A stretch of DNA of 64,000 nt from Acuticoccus sp965213555 (GCF_965213555.1 NZ_OZ243890.1:3951561-4015560), one strand, 5' to 3'; counted from the stretch's first letter, positions 50,839-60,900 are shown. Translations and numbers: made by a program. Notes: generated from the letters alone by a model not told the origin.

Positions 50839-52161
50839 TCAGCCGTCGCCATGCGACGCCTCGCCGAAGACCCGTGCGAAGATCGTGTCGACGTGAGCAA
50901 GGTGCGCCGTCTCGTCGAATGCCGTCGCGATCGCCTCGGGCGACAGGCGCGCGGCGATGTCCGGGTCCGTACCGATGAGGTCGCGGAAGGCTCCCTCCCC
51001 GGCGTGGGCGCGCATCGCGTTGCCCTGGACCAACCGGTAGGCATCCTCGCGGGGCATGCCGGCGACGGTGAGCGCGAGGAGCAGTTGCTGCGAGTGGACG
51101 AGCCCGCCGAGCGCGGCAAGGTTCTGCGCCATGCGCTCCGGCTTGACCACGAGCCCGTCCACGACCGCGGTGAGCCTCGCCAGCGCGAAGTCGAGCGTCA
51201 CCGTGGCGTCCGGCCCGATCATCCGCTCCACCGAGGAGTGCGAGATGTCCCGCTCGTGCCACAGTGCGACGTTCTCCATGGCGGGCAGCGCGTAAGCGCG
51301 GACCATCCGCGCGAGGCCGGTAAGGTTCTCGCTCAGAACGGGGTTCTTCTTGTGCGGCATCGCCGAGGAGCCCTTCTGCCCCGCGCCGAACGCCTCCTCC
51401 GCCTCGCCGACCTCGGTGCGCTGCAGGTGGCGGACCTCCGTCGCCAGCCGCTCCACCGAGGAGGCGACCACGGCGAGCGTCGCGAAGTAGGCGGCGTGGC
51501 GGTCCCGCGGGATGACCTGCGTCGAGATCGGCTCCACGGCGAGGCCGAGCTGTTGCGCCACGTGCGCCTCCACCCGCGGGTCGAGGTGGGCGAAGGTGCC
51601 CACCGCGCCGGAGATCGCGCAGGTCGCGACCTCGGCGCGGGCCGCGATGAGCCGCGTGCGCGCCCGGTCGAACTCGGCGTAGGCCTGGGCAAGCTTCAGC
51701 CCGAACGTCGTCGGTTCGGCGTGGATGCCGTGGCTGCGGCCGATGGTCGGCGTCGTGCGGTGCTCCATCGCGCGCCGTCGTAGCGCGGCGAGCAGCGCCT
51801 CGACGTCGCTGATGAGGAGGTCGGTGGCGCGCGTCAGCTGCACCGCGAAGGCCGTGTCTAGGACGTCCGAGGAGGTCATGCCCTGGTGCACGAAGCGCGC
51901 GTCCGGACCAACGATCTCGGCAAGGTGGGTGAGGAACGCGATGACGTCGTGCCGCGTCTCGCGTTCGATGGCGTCGATCCGCTCGACGTCGAAGGTGGCA
52001 GCCCCGCCGCGCTCACGGATCGTCCGCGCCGCCTCCTGCGGGATGGCGCCGACCTGCGCCATCGCGTCCGCCGCCGCCGCCTCGATCTCGAACCAGATGC
52101 GGAACCTCGTGTCCGCCGACCAGATGTGCGCCATCTCGGCGCGCGCGTAGCGCTCGATCAT
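50839..52161 (-). CDS. purB: Adenylosuccinate lyase
   Basis: A 440-residue fumarase/aspartase-superfamily enzyme. The signature loop GSSAMPHKKNPVLSENL holds the catalytic Ser, with VHQGMTSSDVLDTA and GRSHGIHAEP as the other conserved boxes. It acts twice in purine synthesis, including the step after PurC. The ATG at 52161 overlaps the stop of the upstream transporter gene; the much longer open frame is spurious. Confidence 0.95.
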   Translation of the reverse strand: MIERYARAEMAHIWSADTRFRIWFEIEAAAADAMAQVGAIPQEAARTIRERGGAATFDVERIDAIERETRHDVIAFLTHLAEIVGPDARFVHQGMTSSDVLDTAFAVQLTRATDLLISDVEALLAALRRRAMEHRTTPTIGRSHGIHAEPTTFGLKLAQAYAEFDRARTRLIAARAEVATCAISGAVGTFAHLDPRVEAHVAQQLGLAVEPISTQVIPRDRHAAYFATLAVVASSVERLATEVRHLQRTEVGEAEEAFGAGQKGSSAMPHKKNPVLSENLTGLARMVRAYALPAMENVALWHERDISHSSVERMIGPDATVTLDFALARLTAVVDGLVVKPERMAQNLAALGGLVHSQQLLLALTVAGMPREDAYRLVQGNAMRAHAGEGAFRDLIGTDPDIAARLSPEAIATAFDETAHLAHVDTIFARVFGEASHGDG

Positions 52162-53138
52162 TGCGGCATCGTGCCCTTCTTCGTGCGGGAAAGGGGGGCG
52201 GCGTGCGCCGCGACGAGCCGGCGGCCGAGCGGCGCCAAGAGGAGCGGGAACGTGAAGACAGGAAGCTGGCTGAGCGCGAAGAACAGCCACACGGTGTCGC
52301 CCACCTGCGTGGCGCCGAGCGCTGCGACGACGAGGCCGGCGTTGCGGTTGCCCGCCGCATACGCGATCGCCACGGCATCGGCTCCGACGAAGGGTTGGAA
52401 CAACCCGTAGAACGCGACGATCTGTGCCCCCTGCATCGCGAAGGCCGCAGCGGCCACCGCAAGCGTCGCGGTCGGCGCGGCAACCAGCCGCGCGCCGACG
52501 GTGTCCATGGCGCCGATCGCGAAGAGCATTGCGATCGCAACACCCGCGGCATCCAGGAGCGGTCGGGCCGCGACGATCCTGGCAGGCCCTACGACGCGCC
52601 GGATCGCCGCCGCCGTGAGGCAAGCGCCGCAGATCATCACGGCGAGCCGCCCCGCAAGGTCGCTTGCGCCGACCGGCAGGGCGTCGCCGACGAACAGCGC
52701 GGCCATGATGGGCACGGTGAGGACCATCGCGACGGTCGAGATCAACATGATCGACAGGACCAGCGCTCCGTCCAGCCCCATCAAGAGGGCGAAGGCTGGG
52801 GCTGAGACGATCGGCGGCGGCGCCACGAACAAGAACGCAACCGCAAGGCCGGTGGCCGACCCGAGCGGCCCAGTCGTCGCGCTGAGCGTCGACAGCACGA
52901 GGAGCGGGCACGCAACGGTGATCGCCGTTGCTGCGGCGAGCGTGCGTCTGGGGTGCTTGAGCCGGCCGAGGAGCGCCGCCAGGTCGACGCGCAGCATGGA
53001 CACACATAGCATCGCGACGAGGAGGCTCGCGATGAGGGGTCGCAGCAGCTCGGCGAGCACCGGCGCCGCCAGCCCCAGGAGAGCTGCCGAGGCGATGATC
53101 TTGGTGCCGTGGGAGCTGATGAGGTGGAACAGGCGCAT
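52158..53138 (-). CDS. Bile acid:sodium symporter (BASS/SBF) family transporter
   Basis: A 326-residue protein with nine to ten hydrophobic segments. Hallmarks are AFLFVAPPPIVSAPAFALL and AYAAGNRNAGLVVAALG, where the GNRN motif marks the crossover helix of BASS-type sodium symporters. The substrate is unknown. The ATG at 53138 follows a 213-base divergent gap to the XRE gene, and the stop overlaps the purB start, so purB expression may depend on this promoter. Confidence 0.83.
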   Translation of the reverse strand: MRLFHLISSHGTKIIASAALLGLAAPVLAELLRPLIASLLVAMLCVSMLRVDLAALLGRLKHPRRTLAAATAITVACPLLVLSTLSATTGPLGSATGLAVAFLFVAPPPIVSAPAFALLMGLDGALVLSIMLISTVAMVLTVPIMAALFVGDALPVGASDLAGRLAVMICGACLTAAAIRRVVGPARIVAARPLLDAAGVAIAMLFAIGAMDTVGARLVAAPTATLAVAAAAFAMQGAQIVAFYGLFQPFVGADAVAIAYAAGNRNAGLVVAALGATQVGDTVWLFFALSQLPVFTFPLLLAPLGRRLVAAHAAPLSRTKKGTMPQ

Positions 53139-53222
53139 GGCGACACCTGTCTCGCGCCCGGCGCTCGATGATGCAACAAGCCAAAGCGCGTCCCGGCTCG
53201 TACATTTCGGCAAGCTGAAGAT

Positions 53223-53310
53223 GCGCACAGTTGCGCGGTGGTTTGCCTGTATGAACCAGGGTCGCCTTGGATGAGAGGAACGCGGGACGCGTGCCGACCG
53301 TCCGGTCGGC
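53223..53310. promoter_or_regulatory. Inverted repeats in the divergent gap upstream of the XRE regulator
   Basis: Two palindromes lie between the BASS-family gene and the XRE gene. GCGCA-CAGT-TGCGC (53223-53236) begins with the same ATGCGCACA string found at 50187. GCCGACCG-TC-CGGTCGGC (53293-53310) is a perfect 8-base inverted repeat with a 2-base centre. Both are candidate operators for the adjacent XRE protein. Confidence 0.45.
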
Positions 53311-53351
53311 GTTCCGCGTGGGACAGCCACTGAAACGAATGAACGACGCAG

Positions 53352-53669
53352 ATGAATGATTGGCGAGCACGGTTGCGGGGTCGCCTCGCGCAGAGCGGCA
53401 AGTCCCGCTCGCAGGTGTGTAGCGAAGCTGGGCTCAACCCGGCCTACCTCACCCAGATCCTCGAGCAGAAGGGGGCGACGCCGCGCATCGACAACCTTCA
53501 GAAGGTCGCGAACGTCCTTGGAACCACCGTGACCTACCTCGTCGACGGGGTTGACATGGGGCCGGACGCCACCGAGTGCCTGTCGCTCTACTCGGCGATG
53601 ACGCCGGAGAGGCGGTCGGCTGTGATCGCGATCATGCGCGACCTCGCAGCGCGGTCGGCGATGCACTAG
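53352..53669 (+). CDS. XRE-family transcriptional regulator
   Basis: A 105-residue helix-turn-helix protein. The HTH reads GKSRSQVCSEAGLNPAYLTQ, then GATPRIDNLQKVANVLGTTV, as in Cro/C1-type and S24-repressor N-terminal domains. No peptidase or effector domain follows. Divergent from the BASS-family/purB operon. Confidence 0.85.
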   Translation: MNDWRARLRGRLAQSGKSRSQVCSEAGLNPAYLTQILEQKGATPRIDNLQKVANVLGTTVTYLVDGVDMGPDATECLSLYSAMTPERRSAVIAIMRDLAARSAMH

Positions 53670-53753
53670 ACCTTGCCTTGGCTGTCGGATCGTCCCATGC
53701 GATCCGCCGTCGATGTCCCTCGCGCACGTGCGAGGCCGACCCGAGGCTGAGCC

Positions 53754-54895
53754 ATGCTGTCCGCTGCGTCCTCGCCCCCGCAGACCGTCGTGTCGTCCTC
53801 GCCAGCGCAGACGGTGCCGTCCTCGCACGCGCAGACCGTGAAGTCGGCGTCCCCCGCGCGGTCCGTAGTGTCGTCCTCGCCTGCGCACGCCACGGCGTCG
53901 TCCTCGCCTTCGCACGCCACGGCGTCGTCCTCGCTTGCGCACGCCACGGCGTCGCCCTCGCCTGCGCGCGCCACGGTGTCGTCCTCGCCTGCGCGCGCCA
54001 CGGCGTCGCCCTCGCCTGCGCATGCCACGGCGTCGCCCTCGCCTGCCCACGCCACGGTGTCGTCCTCGCCTGCGCACGCCACGGCGTCGTCCTCGCTCGC
54101 GCACGCCACGGCGTCGCCCTCGCCTGCCCACGCCACGGTGTCGTCCTCGCCTGCGCCCGCCACGGCGTCGCCCTCGCCTGCGCACGCCACGGTGTCGTCC
54201 TCGCCTGCGCACGCCACGGCGTCGTCCTCGCTCGCGCACGCCACGGCGTCGCCCTCGCCTGCCCACGCCACGGTGTCGCCCTCGCCTGCGCACGCCACGG
54301 CGTCGTCCTCGCCTGCGCGCGCCACGGCGTCGCCCTCGCCTGCGCATGCCACGGCGTCGCCCTCGCCTGCCCACGCCACGGTGTCGTCCTCGCCTGCGCA
54401 CGCCACGGCGTCGTCCTCGCTCGCGCACGCCACGGCGTCGCCCTCGCCTGCCCACGCCACGGTGTCGTCCTCGCCTGCGCCCGCCACGGCGTCGCCCTCG
54501 CCTGCGCACGCCACGGCGTCGTCCTCGCCTGCGCACACCACGGCGTCGTCCTCGCCTGCGCACGCCGTGGTGTCGCCCTCGCCTGCGCACGCGGTAATGC
54601 CGTCTTCCTCGTGCAGACTACGTCGTCATCGCCAGCGGAGGCCGTGGCGTCGTCTTCACCCACGCAGACCGCAGGGTCGCCCTTGGCTGCGCAGACCGCG
54701 GTGGCTCCTTCACCGGAAGAGACCGTGACGTCGCCCTCGTGTGAGCAGGCCGTGGCGTCGTCTTCACCTGCGCAGACCGCAGGGTCGCCCTTGTCTGCAC
54801 AGACCGTAGGGTCGTCCTCGTCAGCGCAGCGGGTGGTGTCGTCCTCGCCGGCGCAGGCTGGGGTCTCGTCCTCATCCTTGCAGACCGTGGTGTCG
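53754..54895 (+). other. Low-complexity Ser/Pro/Ala/Thr coding extension in front of the glycosyltransferase, broken by a frameshift near 54605
   Basis: From the ATG at 53754 one frame reads repeats of SSPAHATAS to about 54605. The same style of sequence (SSSPAEAVASSSPTQTAG, then SSSPAQAGVSSSSLQTVVS) continues in a second frame straight into the glycosyltransferase domain. A single indel near 54605 would join them into one protein of roughly 620 residues. Alternatively the repeats are non-coding and translation starts at 54896. All six frames are open here because of composition, so coding cannot be proved by reading. Confidence 0.4.
53876..54600. repeat. Tandem array of about 27 copies of a 27-bp unit
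   Basis: The unit is close to CCTGCGCACGCCACGGCGTC plus GTCCTCG, repeated head to tail with substitutions at a few positions. A higher-order pattern exists: a block of seven variant units (translated SSPARATAS to SSPAPATAS) recurs 12 units, 324 bases, further on. More degenerate 27-bp units continue to about 54890. Because 27 is a multiple of 3, changes in copy number keep the frame. Confidence 0.9.
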
Positions 54896-55612
54896 ATGAA
54901 GTGGGGCAAGGCGTACGGCGCCGAATACGCGAACACCCTCCATCGCATGGTCCTGCGCCACACGCACCGCCCATTGCGCTTCATCTGCTTCACCGACGAT
55001 GCACGCGGCCTCGATGCCGGGATCGAGGTGCTGCCATTGCCCCACATCGAGCTGCCCGCGAGCCATGCGCACAAGGCGTGGCGGAAGATCGCACTGACGC
55101 AGCCGAACGTCGGCGGCCTGACGGGCGACATCCTGTTCCTCGACCTCGACGTCGTCGTCGCCGGCTCCATCGACGCCTTCTTCGACCATGCGCCAGGCGC
55201 GACGTACTGCGTCATCGAGAACTGGACGCAGAGGGGATCGGGCATCGGCAACACCTCGGTGTTCCGCCTCACCGTCGGTGCGCACGCGGAGGTCTACGAC
55301 ACCCTGATGGCCGATCCGGCAGGCACCGTCGCGCGCCACCCGAACAGCCAGACGTTCCAGTCGCGCACGATCTCCTCGCGCACCTTTTGGCCGGCCCCGT
55401 GGTGCGTCTCCTTCAAGCACTCCCTTCTGCCGCCGTTCCCGCTGAACTACGTGCGCGCCGCGCCGTTGCCTGCGGACGCGAAGGTGGTCTGCTTCACGGG
55501 CTTCCCGAACCCCGACCACGCGCGCGACGGGGTCTGGCCCGAGCGCACGTGGTACAAGCGACTGAGGAAGCGCGTGCGCCCGACACCGTGGATCGCCCAG
55601 CATTGGCGTTGA
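54896..55612 (+). CDS. Glycosyltransferase-like protein (GT8-type fold), conserved domain
   Basis: The conserved part spans 238 residues from the ATG at 54896: MKWGKAYGAEYANTLHRMV, RFICFTDDARGL, the metal-binding ILFLDLDVVVAGSID (DxD), YCVIENW and a late KVVCFTGFPNPDHA. It resembles bacterial glycosyltransferases that start with a VVCMKWGTxYG motif, so a few residues before this ATG (TVVS) probably also belong, supporting an upstream start within the repeat region. It ends at 55612, overlapping the TTG start of the ELM1-like gene. Confidence 0.75.
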   Translation: MKWGKAYGAEYANTLHRMVLRHTHRPLRFICFTDDARGLDAGIEVLPLPHIELPASHAHKAWRKIALTQPNVGGLTGDILFLDLDVVVAGSIDAFFDHAPGATYCVIENWTQRGSGIGNTSVFRLTVGAHAEVYDTLMADPAGTVARHPNSQTFQSRTISSRTFWPAPWCVSFKHSLLPPFPLNYVRAAPLPADAKVVCFTGFPNPDHARDGVWPERTWYKRLRKRVRPTPWIAQHWR

Positions 55613-56586
55613 CCCCCGTCCTCGTCCTGTCGGATGGCGTCGCCGGGCACGATCGGGCGTCGGCGGGCGTGCTGGCGGCGCTGTCGCAGCACCGGCGGAT
55701 CGACCCGGTTTGGCTGCCGGTGCGAGAGGTTCGCCCGGCGTCGCGTCGCCTCGCCCGCCTCGCCGCCGCCGCGACCGATCCTGCGCGCTGGCTGGACCGC
55801 GGCGTGGTGTGCGCCGCCCGCTGGCCGCCTCACGCGGAGATCGTCGTCTCGGCGGGACCTGCGACGGCGGCGGTCAACATCGCGGCGGCCCGCCGATACG
55901 GCGCCCGCAACGTCTACTGCGGCTTCGCCAAGTGGCCCGTCGTCGGCTTCCATGTCCTGCTCACTCCGGTCCCGAGCCGCGCGCGCGCCGCCGTCCTCGC
56001 GCCGCGTCCCACCGACCTCGATGCGACGCGCCTTCCGGGGCCGCGCCCGCTGGGTGCGCCCGGCCAGCGGACGGTCGCGCTCCTCCTCGGTGGCGACAGC
56101 AAGCACTACGCCTACACGCGAGGCGACATGGACGCCCTCGCAGCGTCGCTCGCGGCCCTCCTCGCCTCGCGCCCGGACTGGTCGCTGATCGCCTTCGATT
56201 CGCGCCGCACCGCCCCGCACCTGTTCGACGTCCTCGCGCGAGCGCTCGGCCACTGCGAGCGCCTCGACACGGTGCGCTATGCCCGGGCCGGCCTGGGCTC
56301 CAACGCGCCCGCCTTCGAGGCGGACCTTGCCGTGGTTACCGAGGACAGCCTGTCGATGATCACCGAGGCAGTCGCTGCGGCGCGCCCGACGCTGGTCGCC
56401 CGCGCGGACGGCTACCGGGGGCCGAGGCGGGACCGCCGGGAGGTGGACGCACTCGCGGCCGCCGGGCGCGTCGCCCGCACGACGTTCAGCGCGCTGACCG
56501 TGGAGACGCTGGAGCGCGTGCTACGACCGCCGCACACCTCTCAGCCGGCGGCGTTGAGCGCCCTCCTCCAGGCGCGCGGCCTGTAG
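55609..56586 (+). CDS. ELM1-family protein (mitochondrial fission ELM1-like)
   Basis: A 325-residue protein of the ELM1/DUF1022 type. It has LSDGVAGHDRASAGVLAAL at the start, VVSAGPATAAVNIAAARR, LGGDSKHYAYT, and VVTEDSLSMITEAVAA with RPTLV, a GT-B-like C-terminal half. Bacterial members occur in envelope sugar contexts and are suspected glycosyltransferases. The TTG at 55609 overlaps the stop of the preceding glycosyltransferase, so the pair is coupled. Confidence 0.82.
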   Translation: MTPVLVLSDGVAGHDRASAGVLAALSQHRRIDPVWLPVREVRPASRRLARLAAAATDPARWLDRGVVCAARWPPHAEIVVSAGPATAAVNIAAARRYGARNVYCGFAKWPVVGFHVLLTPVPSRARAAVLAPRPTDLDATRLPGPRPLGAPGQRTVALLLGGDSKHYAYTRGDMDALAASLAALLASRPDWSLIAFDSRRTAPHLFDVLARALGHCERLDTVRYARAGLGSNAPAFEADLAVVTEDSLSMITEAVAAARPTLVARADGYRGPRRDRREVDALAAAGRVARTTFSALTVETLERVLRPPHTSQPAALSALLQARGL

Positions 56587-56738
56587 CGCGACCATCACAC
56601 CATCGTGAACCCTTCGCACCCCGCCAACTCGGGCTGGGACGGCGCAGCGCTGCCGCTTCAACCCACGTTGCCCCGAGGGGCGTGGAACGCGATATGGTTT
56701 GGAACGCCTCGCATCTGGAGGCACCTCCGGGAGAGCGC

Positions 56739-57926
56739 ATGAGCATCGCACGGCAGGTCCTCCTGCTGGTCTTCCTGGCCGTCGCCGGCGGCCTTGGCTG
56801 GCTGGTCCTCGAGGAGCGCGCCGCTGCTCCATCCGAGGGCGGACCCGCCAACTCAGCGCCTGCCGGAGCGGCCGGCGCGCCGGAGGGGCTCGGCCGGCAG
56901 CGCGCGGTGGCCGTCGAGGTGGCGAGCGCCGCACAGCGGACCCTGCAGCGGTCGGTGGAGGCAGTGGGCACCACCCGGGCGCTTCAATCCGTCGACATCG
57001 TGCCCCTGGCCGAGGGCCGCGTCGTCGAGCGCAACATCACGCCCGGCCGCGACGTCGACCCCGGCTTCGTCATCGCGCGGCTCGATACCGGCATCGAGGA
57101 GGCGACGCTCGCCGAGGCCGAGGCGACGCGCAGCGAGAAGGCGAGCGCCCTGGAACGCTCGGCTACGCTGCAGCGCTCCAACGCCTCAACCGTCAGCGAG
57201 GCCACGCTGGACGCGCTCGCCGCCGAGCTCGCCGTGGCCGAGGCCGGCGTCCAGCGTGCCCGGCAGCGGCTGGAGGACCGCGCCATCCTCGCCCCGTTCG
57301 CCGGCGTCCTCGGGATCGGCAACGTCGACCTCGGCGCCTTCGTCGAGACCTCCACGGTGCTGACCACCCTCGACGACCTGTCCGAGGTCGAGGTCCAGTT
57401 CAGCCTGCCGGAGACCGTCTACGGCCAGATCCGTCGCGGTCAGACCATCGAGGCCGAAAGCGCAGCGTTCCCGGGCCGCGTCTTCGAGGGCGAGGTCGTG
57501 GCGGTGGACAGCCGCATCGACCCCGTCTCGCGCGCCTTCCGCGTCCGCGCGCGTCTGCCCAACGAGGACCGCGCGCTGCCGGTGGGCATGTTCATGCGCC
57601 TCGACCTCGCGCTCGAGGACCGCACCGCCGTGGTCGTGCCGGAGGTGGCGCTGTCCATCGACGGCGGCGACGCCACCGTCTACGTCGCCACAGGCGAGGT
57701 CGTTCAGCGCAGGCCCGTCACCATCGGCCTGCGTCGTGACGGCTTCGTTGAGGTGATCGAGGGGGTCGCCGCCGGGGAGGACGTCGTCACGCGCGGCATC
57801 CAGTCCCTGCGCGATGGGGCGACCGTGACCGTGCTTGGCACGACGCCGGTGCCCGGCGCCGGTCCCACCGAGCCCGTCGCGCCGGCGGCGACCGCGGCCC
57901 AGCCCTCCGACGGAAGCCCGACGTGA
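56739..57926 (+). CDS. RND efflux periplasmic adaptor (membrane fusion protein)
   Basis: A 395-residue adaptor: N-terminal anchor QVLLLVFLAVAGGLGWLVL, lipoyl-like half VDIVPLAEGRVVERNITPG, a short alpha hairpin (ATLAEAEATRSEKASALERS), ILAPFAGVLGIGNVDLGAFV, and beta-barrel and proximal domains (GDATVYVATGEVVQRRPVTIG). The ATG at 56739 has GGAGAG upstream and puts the anchor first. Its stop overlaps the GTG of the pump gene. Confidence 0.9.
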   Translation: MSIARQVLLLVFLAVAGGLGWLVLEERAAAPSEGGPANSAPAGAAGAPEGLGRQRAVAVEVASAAQRTLQRSVEAVGTTRALQSVDIVPLAEGRVVERNITPGRDVDPGFVIARLDTGIEEATLAEAEATRSEKASALERSATLQRSNASTVSEATLDALAAELAVAEAGVQRARQRLEDRAILAPFAGVLGIGNVDLGAFVETSTVLTTLDDLSEVEVQFSLPETVYGQIRRGQTIEAESAAFPGRVFEGEVVAVDSRIDPVSRAFRVRARLPNEDRALPVGMFMRLDLALEDRTAVVVPEVALSIDGGDATVYVATGEVVQRRPVTIGLRRDGFVEVIEGVAAGEDVVTRGIQSLRDGATVTVLGTTPVPGAGPTEPVAPAATAAQPSDGSPT

Positions 57927-60900
57927 CGCTGTCCGACATCGCGATCCGCAGGCCGGTGCTCGCGGCCGTCGCGAGCCTCCTCATCGTCGTATTCGGGGCG
58001 GGCGCCCTCGTCGGCCTGCCGATCCGCGAGCTGCCCGACATCGACACCGCCGTCGTGACCGTCGGCACCACCTACATCGGCGCCGCCCCCGAGATCGTGG
58101 ATACCGACATCACCGAGATCCTGGAGGCCTCCGTCGCAGGGATCTCCGGCATCAAGACGCTGTCGTCGACCTCGCGCCGGGGCAGCTCCAACATCACCAT
58201 CGAGTTCGACGTCGACCGCGACATCGATGAGGCGGCCAACGACGTGCGCGACGCGGTGGCCCGAGTGCGCGGCGACCTACCGGAGGATGCGGAGGAGCCG
58301 CGGATCACCAAGGCCGACGCGAACGGCGACCCCGTGATGCGCCTCGCCGTGACCTCGACGCAAATGACGCCGTCCGAGATCACCGACTACATCGACCGCT
58401 ACGTTGCGGACCGGTTCGCCACCGTCGACGGCGTCGCCTCCCTCGACATCTACGGCGATCGGCCGTTCGCGGTGCGCATTTGGCTCGATCGCAGGGCCCT
58501 TGCGGCGCGCAACCTCACCGTCGCCGACGTCAGCGAGGCGCTGCGCCGAGCCAACGTCGAGCTGCCCGCCGGGGAAATCGAGTCCGAGCTGCGCGAGCTC
58601 ACCGTGCGGCTCAACAGTCGCCTGCCGTCGGTGGAGGCGTTCGGCAACGTCGTCGTCGATCGCGTCGGGGGCTACCCGATCCGCCTGTCCGACGTCGCAC
58701 GGGTCGTGCCCGGTGTTTCGGACGAATCGACCATCGTGCGCTCCGACGGGCGGGTCGCGGTGGGGATCGCCGTCATCCGGCAGAGCCAGTCCAACACCCT
58801 CGCGATCTCCAACGCGGTGCGACAGGAGATCGCGGCGATGCGGCCGACCCTGCCGGACGGGATGGCGATCAGCGTGGGTTCGGACGACGCGATCTTCGTC
58901 GGCGCGTCCATCCGTGAGGTGGTCACCGCGCTCGCCATCTCGTTGGTCCTGGTGGTCGCCGTCATCCTCGCGTTCCTGCGCTCCTGGCGCGCGACGCTGA
59001 TCCCCGCGATCACGATCCCGGTGGCGCTCGTCGGCACGTTCATCCTCATCGCCGCGATGGGGTTCTCGATCAACGTGCTGACCCTCCTGGCGCTGCTCCT
59101 CGCCATCGGGCTCGTCGTCGACGACGCCATCGTCGTCCTGGAGAACATCCAGCGGCGCATGGACGAGGGCGAGGGCGTGCTCGTCGCGTGCCTGCGCGGC
59201 TCGCGGCAGGTCACCTTCGCGGTCGTCGCGACGTCGCTCACCCTGATCGCCGTGTTCGTGCCCCTCTCCTTCCTGGAGGGCCAGGTGGGTCGCTTGTTCA
59301 TCGAGTTCGGCTTCGTCATGGCAAGCGCGGTCCTCATCTCGACCTTCGTGGCGCTCACCGCCTGCCCGGCGCTTGCCTCCAAGGTGATGCGCACCGGCGA
59401 GGCTGGCCGCGGCGCGCCCGGAACCGCCGACCGACGCGAGCCGCTGGCCCAGCGGGCGTTTCGCAGGGTCCTCACGAGCGCGCTCTCCGTTCCCGTCCTC
59501 GTCCTAGCTGCCGCGCTTGGCGTCGCCGGGTCGGGCGCCGTCGTCTACCAGTCCCTGCCCTCGGAGCTGACGCCGAAGGAGGACCGGGGCGTCGCCTTCG
59601 TCCCCCTCACGGCGCCGCAGGGTGCGACGGTGCGCTTCACCGCGGAGTCGGCGCTGCAGGTGGAGGAGGTCGCCGAGCCGCTGCGTCGCGCCGGAGAGAT
59701 CGAGACCGTGTTCAACTTCTGCGGGTTCGGCGGGCGGGGGAACCGCTGCTTCGTGGTCCTGCGGCTCGCGGACTGGTCAGAGCGACAGATGTCGGCCCAG
59801 GAGATCGCCAACGCGATGCGTCCTGGCATGTCCCAAGTCACCGGCGCGCGCGGCTTCCCCATCACGCCCTCGGGGCTCGGCCTGAGGGGCAGCCGCACGC
59901 CGCTGCGCGTGGTGGTGTCGGGACCGGACTTCCCGAGCGTCCAGCGCTGGGCGGAGGACCTGCTCGAGGTCGCACGGCAAAACCCGGCCCTTGAGAACAT
60001 GGAGATGGACTACGAGGAGAACCGGCCGCAGCTCGACATCACGGTGGACCGCCAGCGCGCCGACGACCTCGGCGTCTCCATCGAGGCCATCGCATCCACC
60101 CTGCAGACGCTGCTCGCCTCACGCGAGGTGACGAACTTCGTCGACCGTGGCCGCGAGTACCCGGTGCTCCTACAGGCCGAGCGCTCGGACCGCGCCTCGC
60201 CCTCCGACATCGACTTCATCTTCGTGCGGGCGGGGGACGGGACGACGCTGGTGCCCCTGTCGACGCTGGTCTCGGTCCGCGACACCGCCGCGGCAGCGGA
60301 GCTGGCGCGCTTCAACCGGCTGCCGTCCATCACGGTGGAGGGGTCGCTCGCCGAGGGCACGACGCTCGGCGAGGCGATCGCCTTCATGCGCGAGGCCGCT
60401 GCGCGCGAGCTGCCGCCCGAGGCGCGCATCAGCCTCGCCGGACAGTCCCAACAGTTGGCGGAGACTTCGAGCGGGGTCGCGGTCACGTTCGCCCTCGCCC
60501 TCCTCATCGTGTTCCTCGTGCTCGCCGCGCAGTTCGAGAGCTTCATCCACCCCATCACGATCATGCTGACCGTACCGCTGGGCGTCGCCGGCGCGGTCTT
60601 CGCGCTCGCGGCCGCGGGGCTGACGCTCAACATCTACAGCCAGATCGGCATCATCCTCCTCATCGGACTGATGGCGAAGAACGGCATCCTGATCGTCGAG
60701 TTCGCCAACCAGCTGCGCGACGAGGGGATGAGCGTGCGCGAGGCCGTCACCGAGGCGACGGTGCTGCGGCTGCGCCCCATCGTCATGACGGTCGTCTCCA
60801 CCGTGCTAGGCGCCGTGCCGCTGGTGCTCGCGACCGGTGCGGGGGCCGAGAGCCGCATCGCCATCGGCACGGTCATCGTCGGCGGACTGACCTTGGCCGG

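Noticed and set aside
53876..54600. 27-bp direct repeats as a CRISPR array
   Set aside because: Units are head to tail with no unique spacers between them, and no cas genes are nearby.
53632..55272. Minus-strand frames through the 27-bp array that read acidic repeats such as CAGEDDAVA
   Set aside because: Attractive as a calcium-binding repeat, but they lack a credible start, switch frame midway and run antisense to the conserved glycosyltransferase domain. They are best explained as shadows of the repeat DNA.
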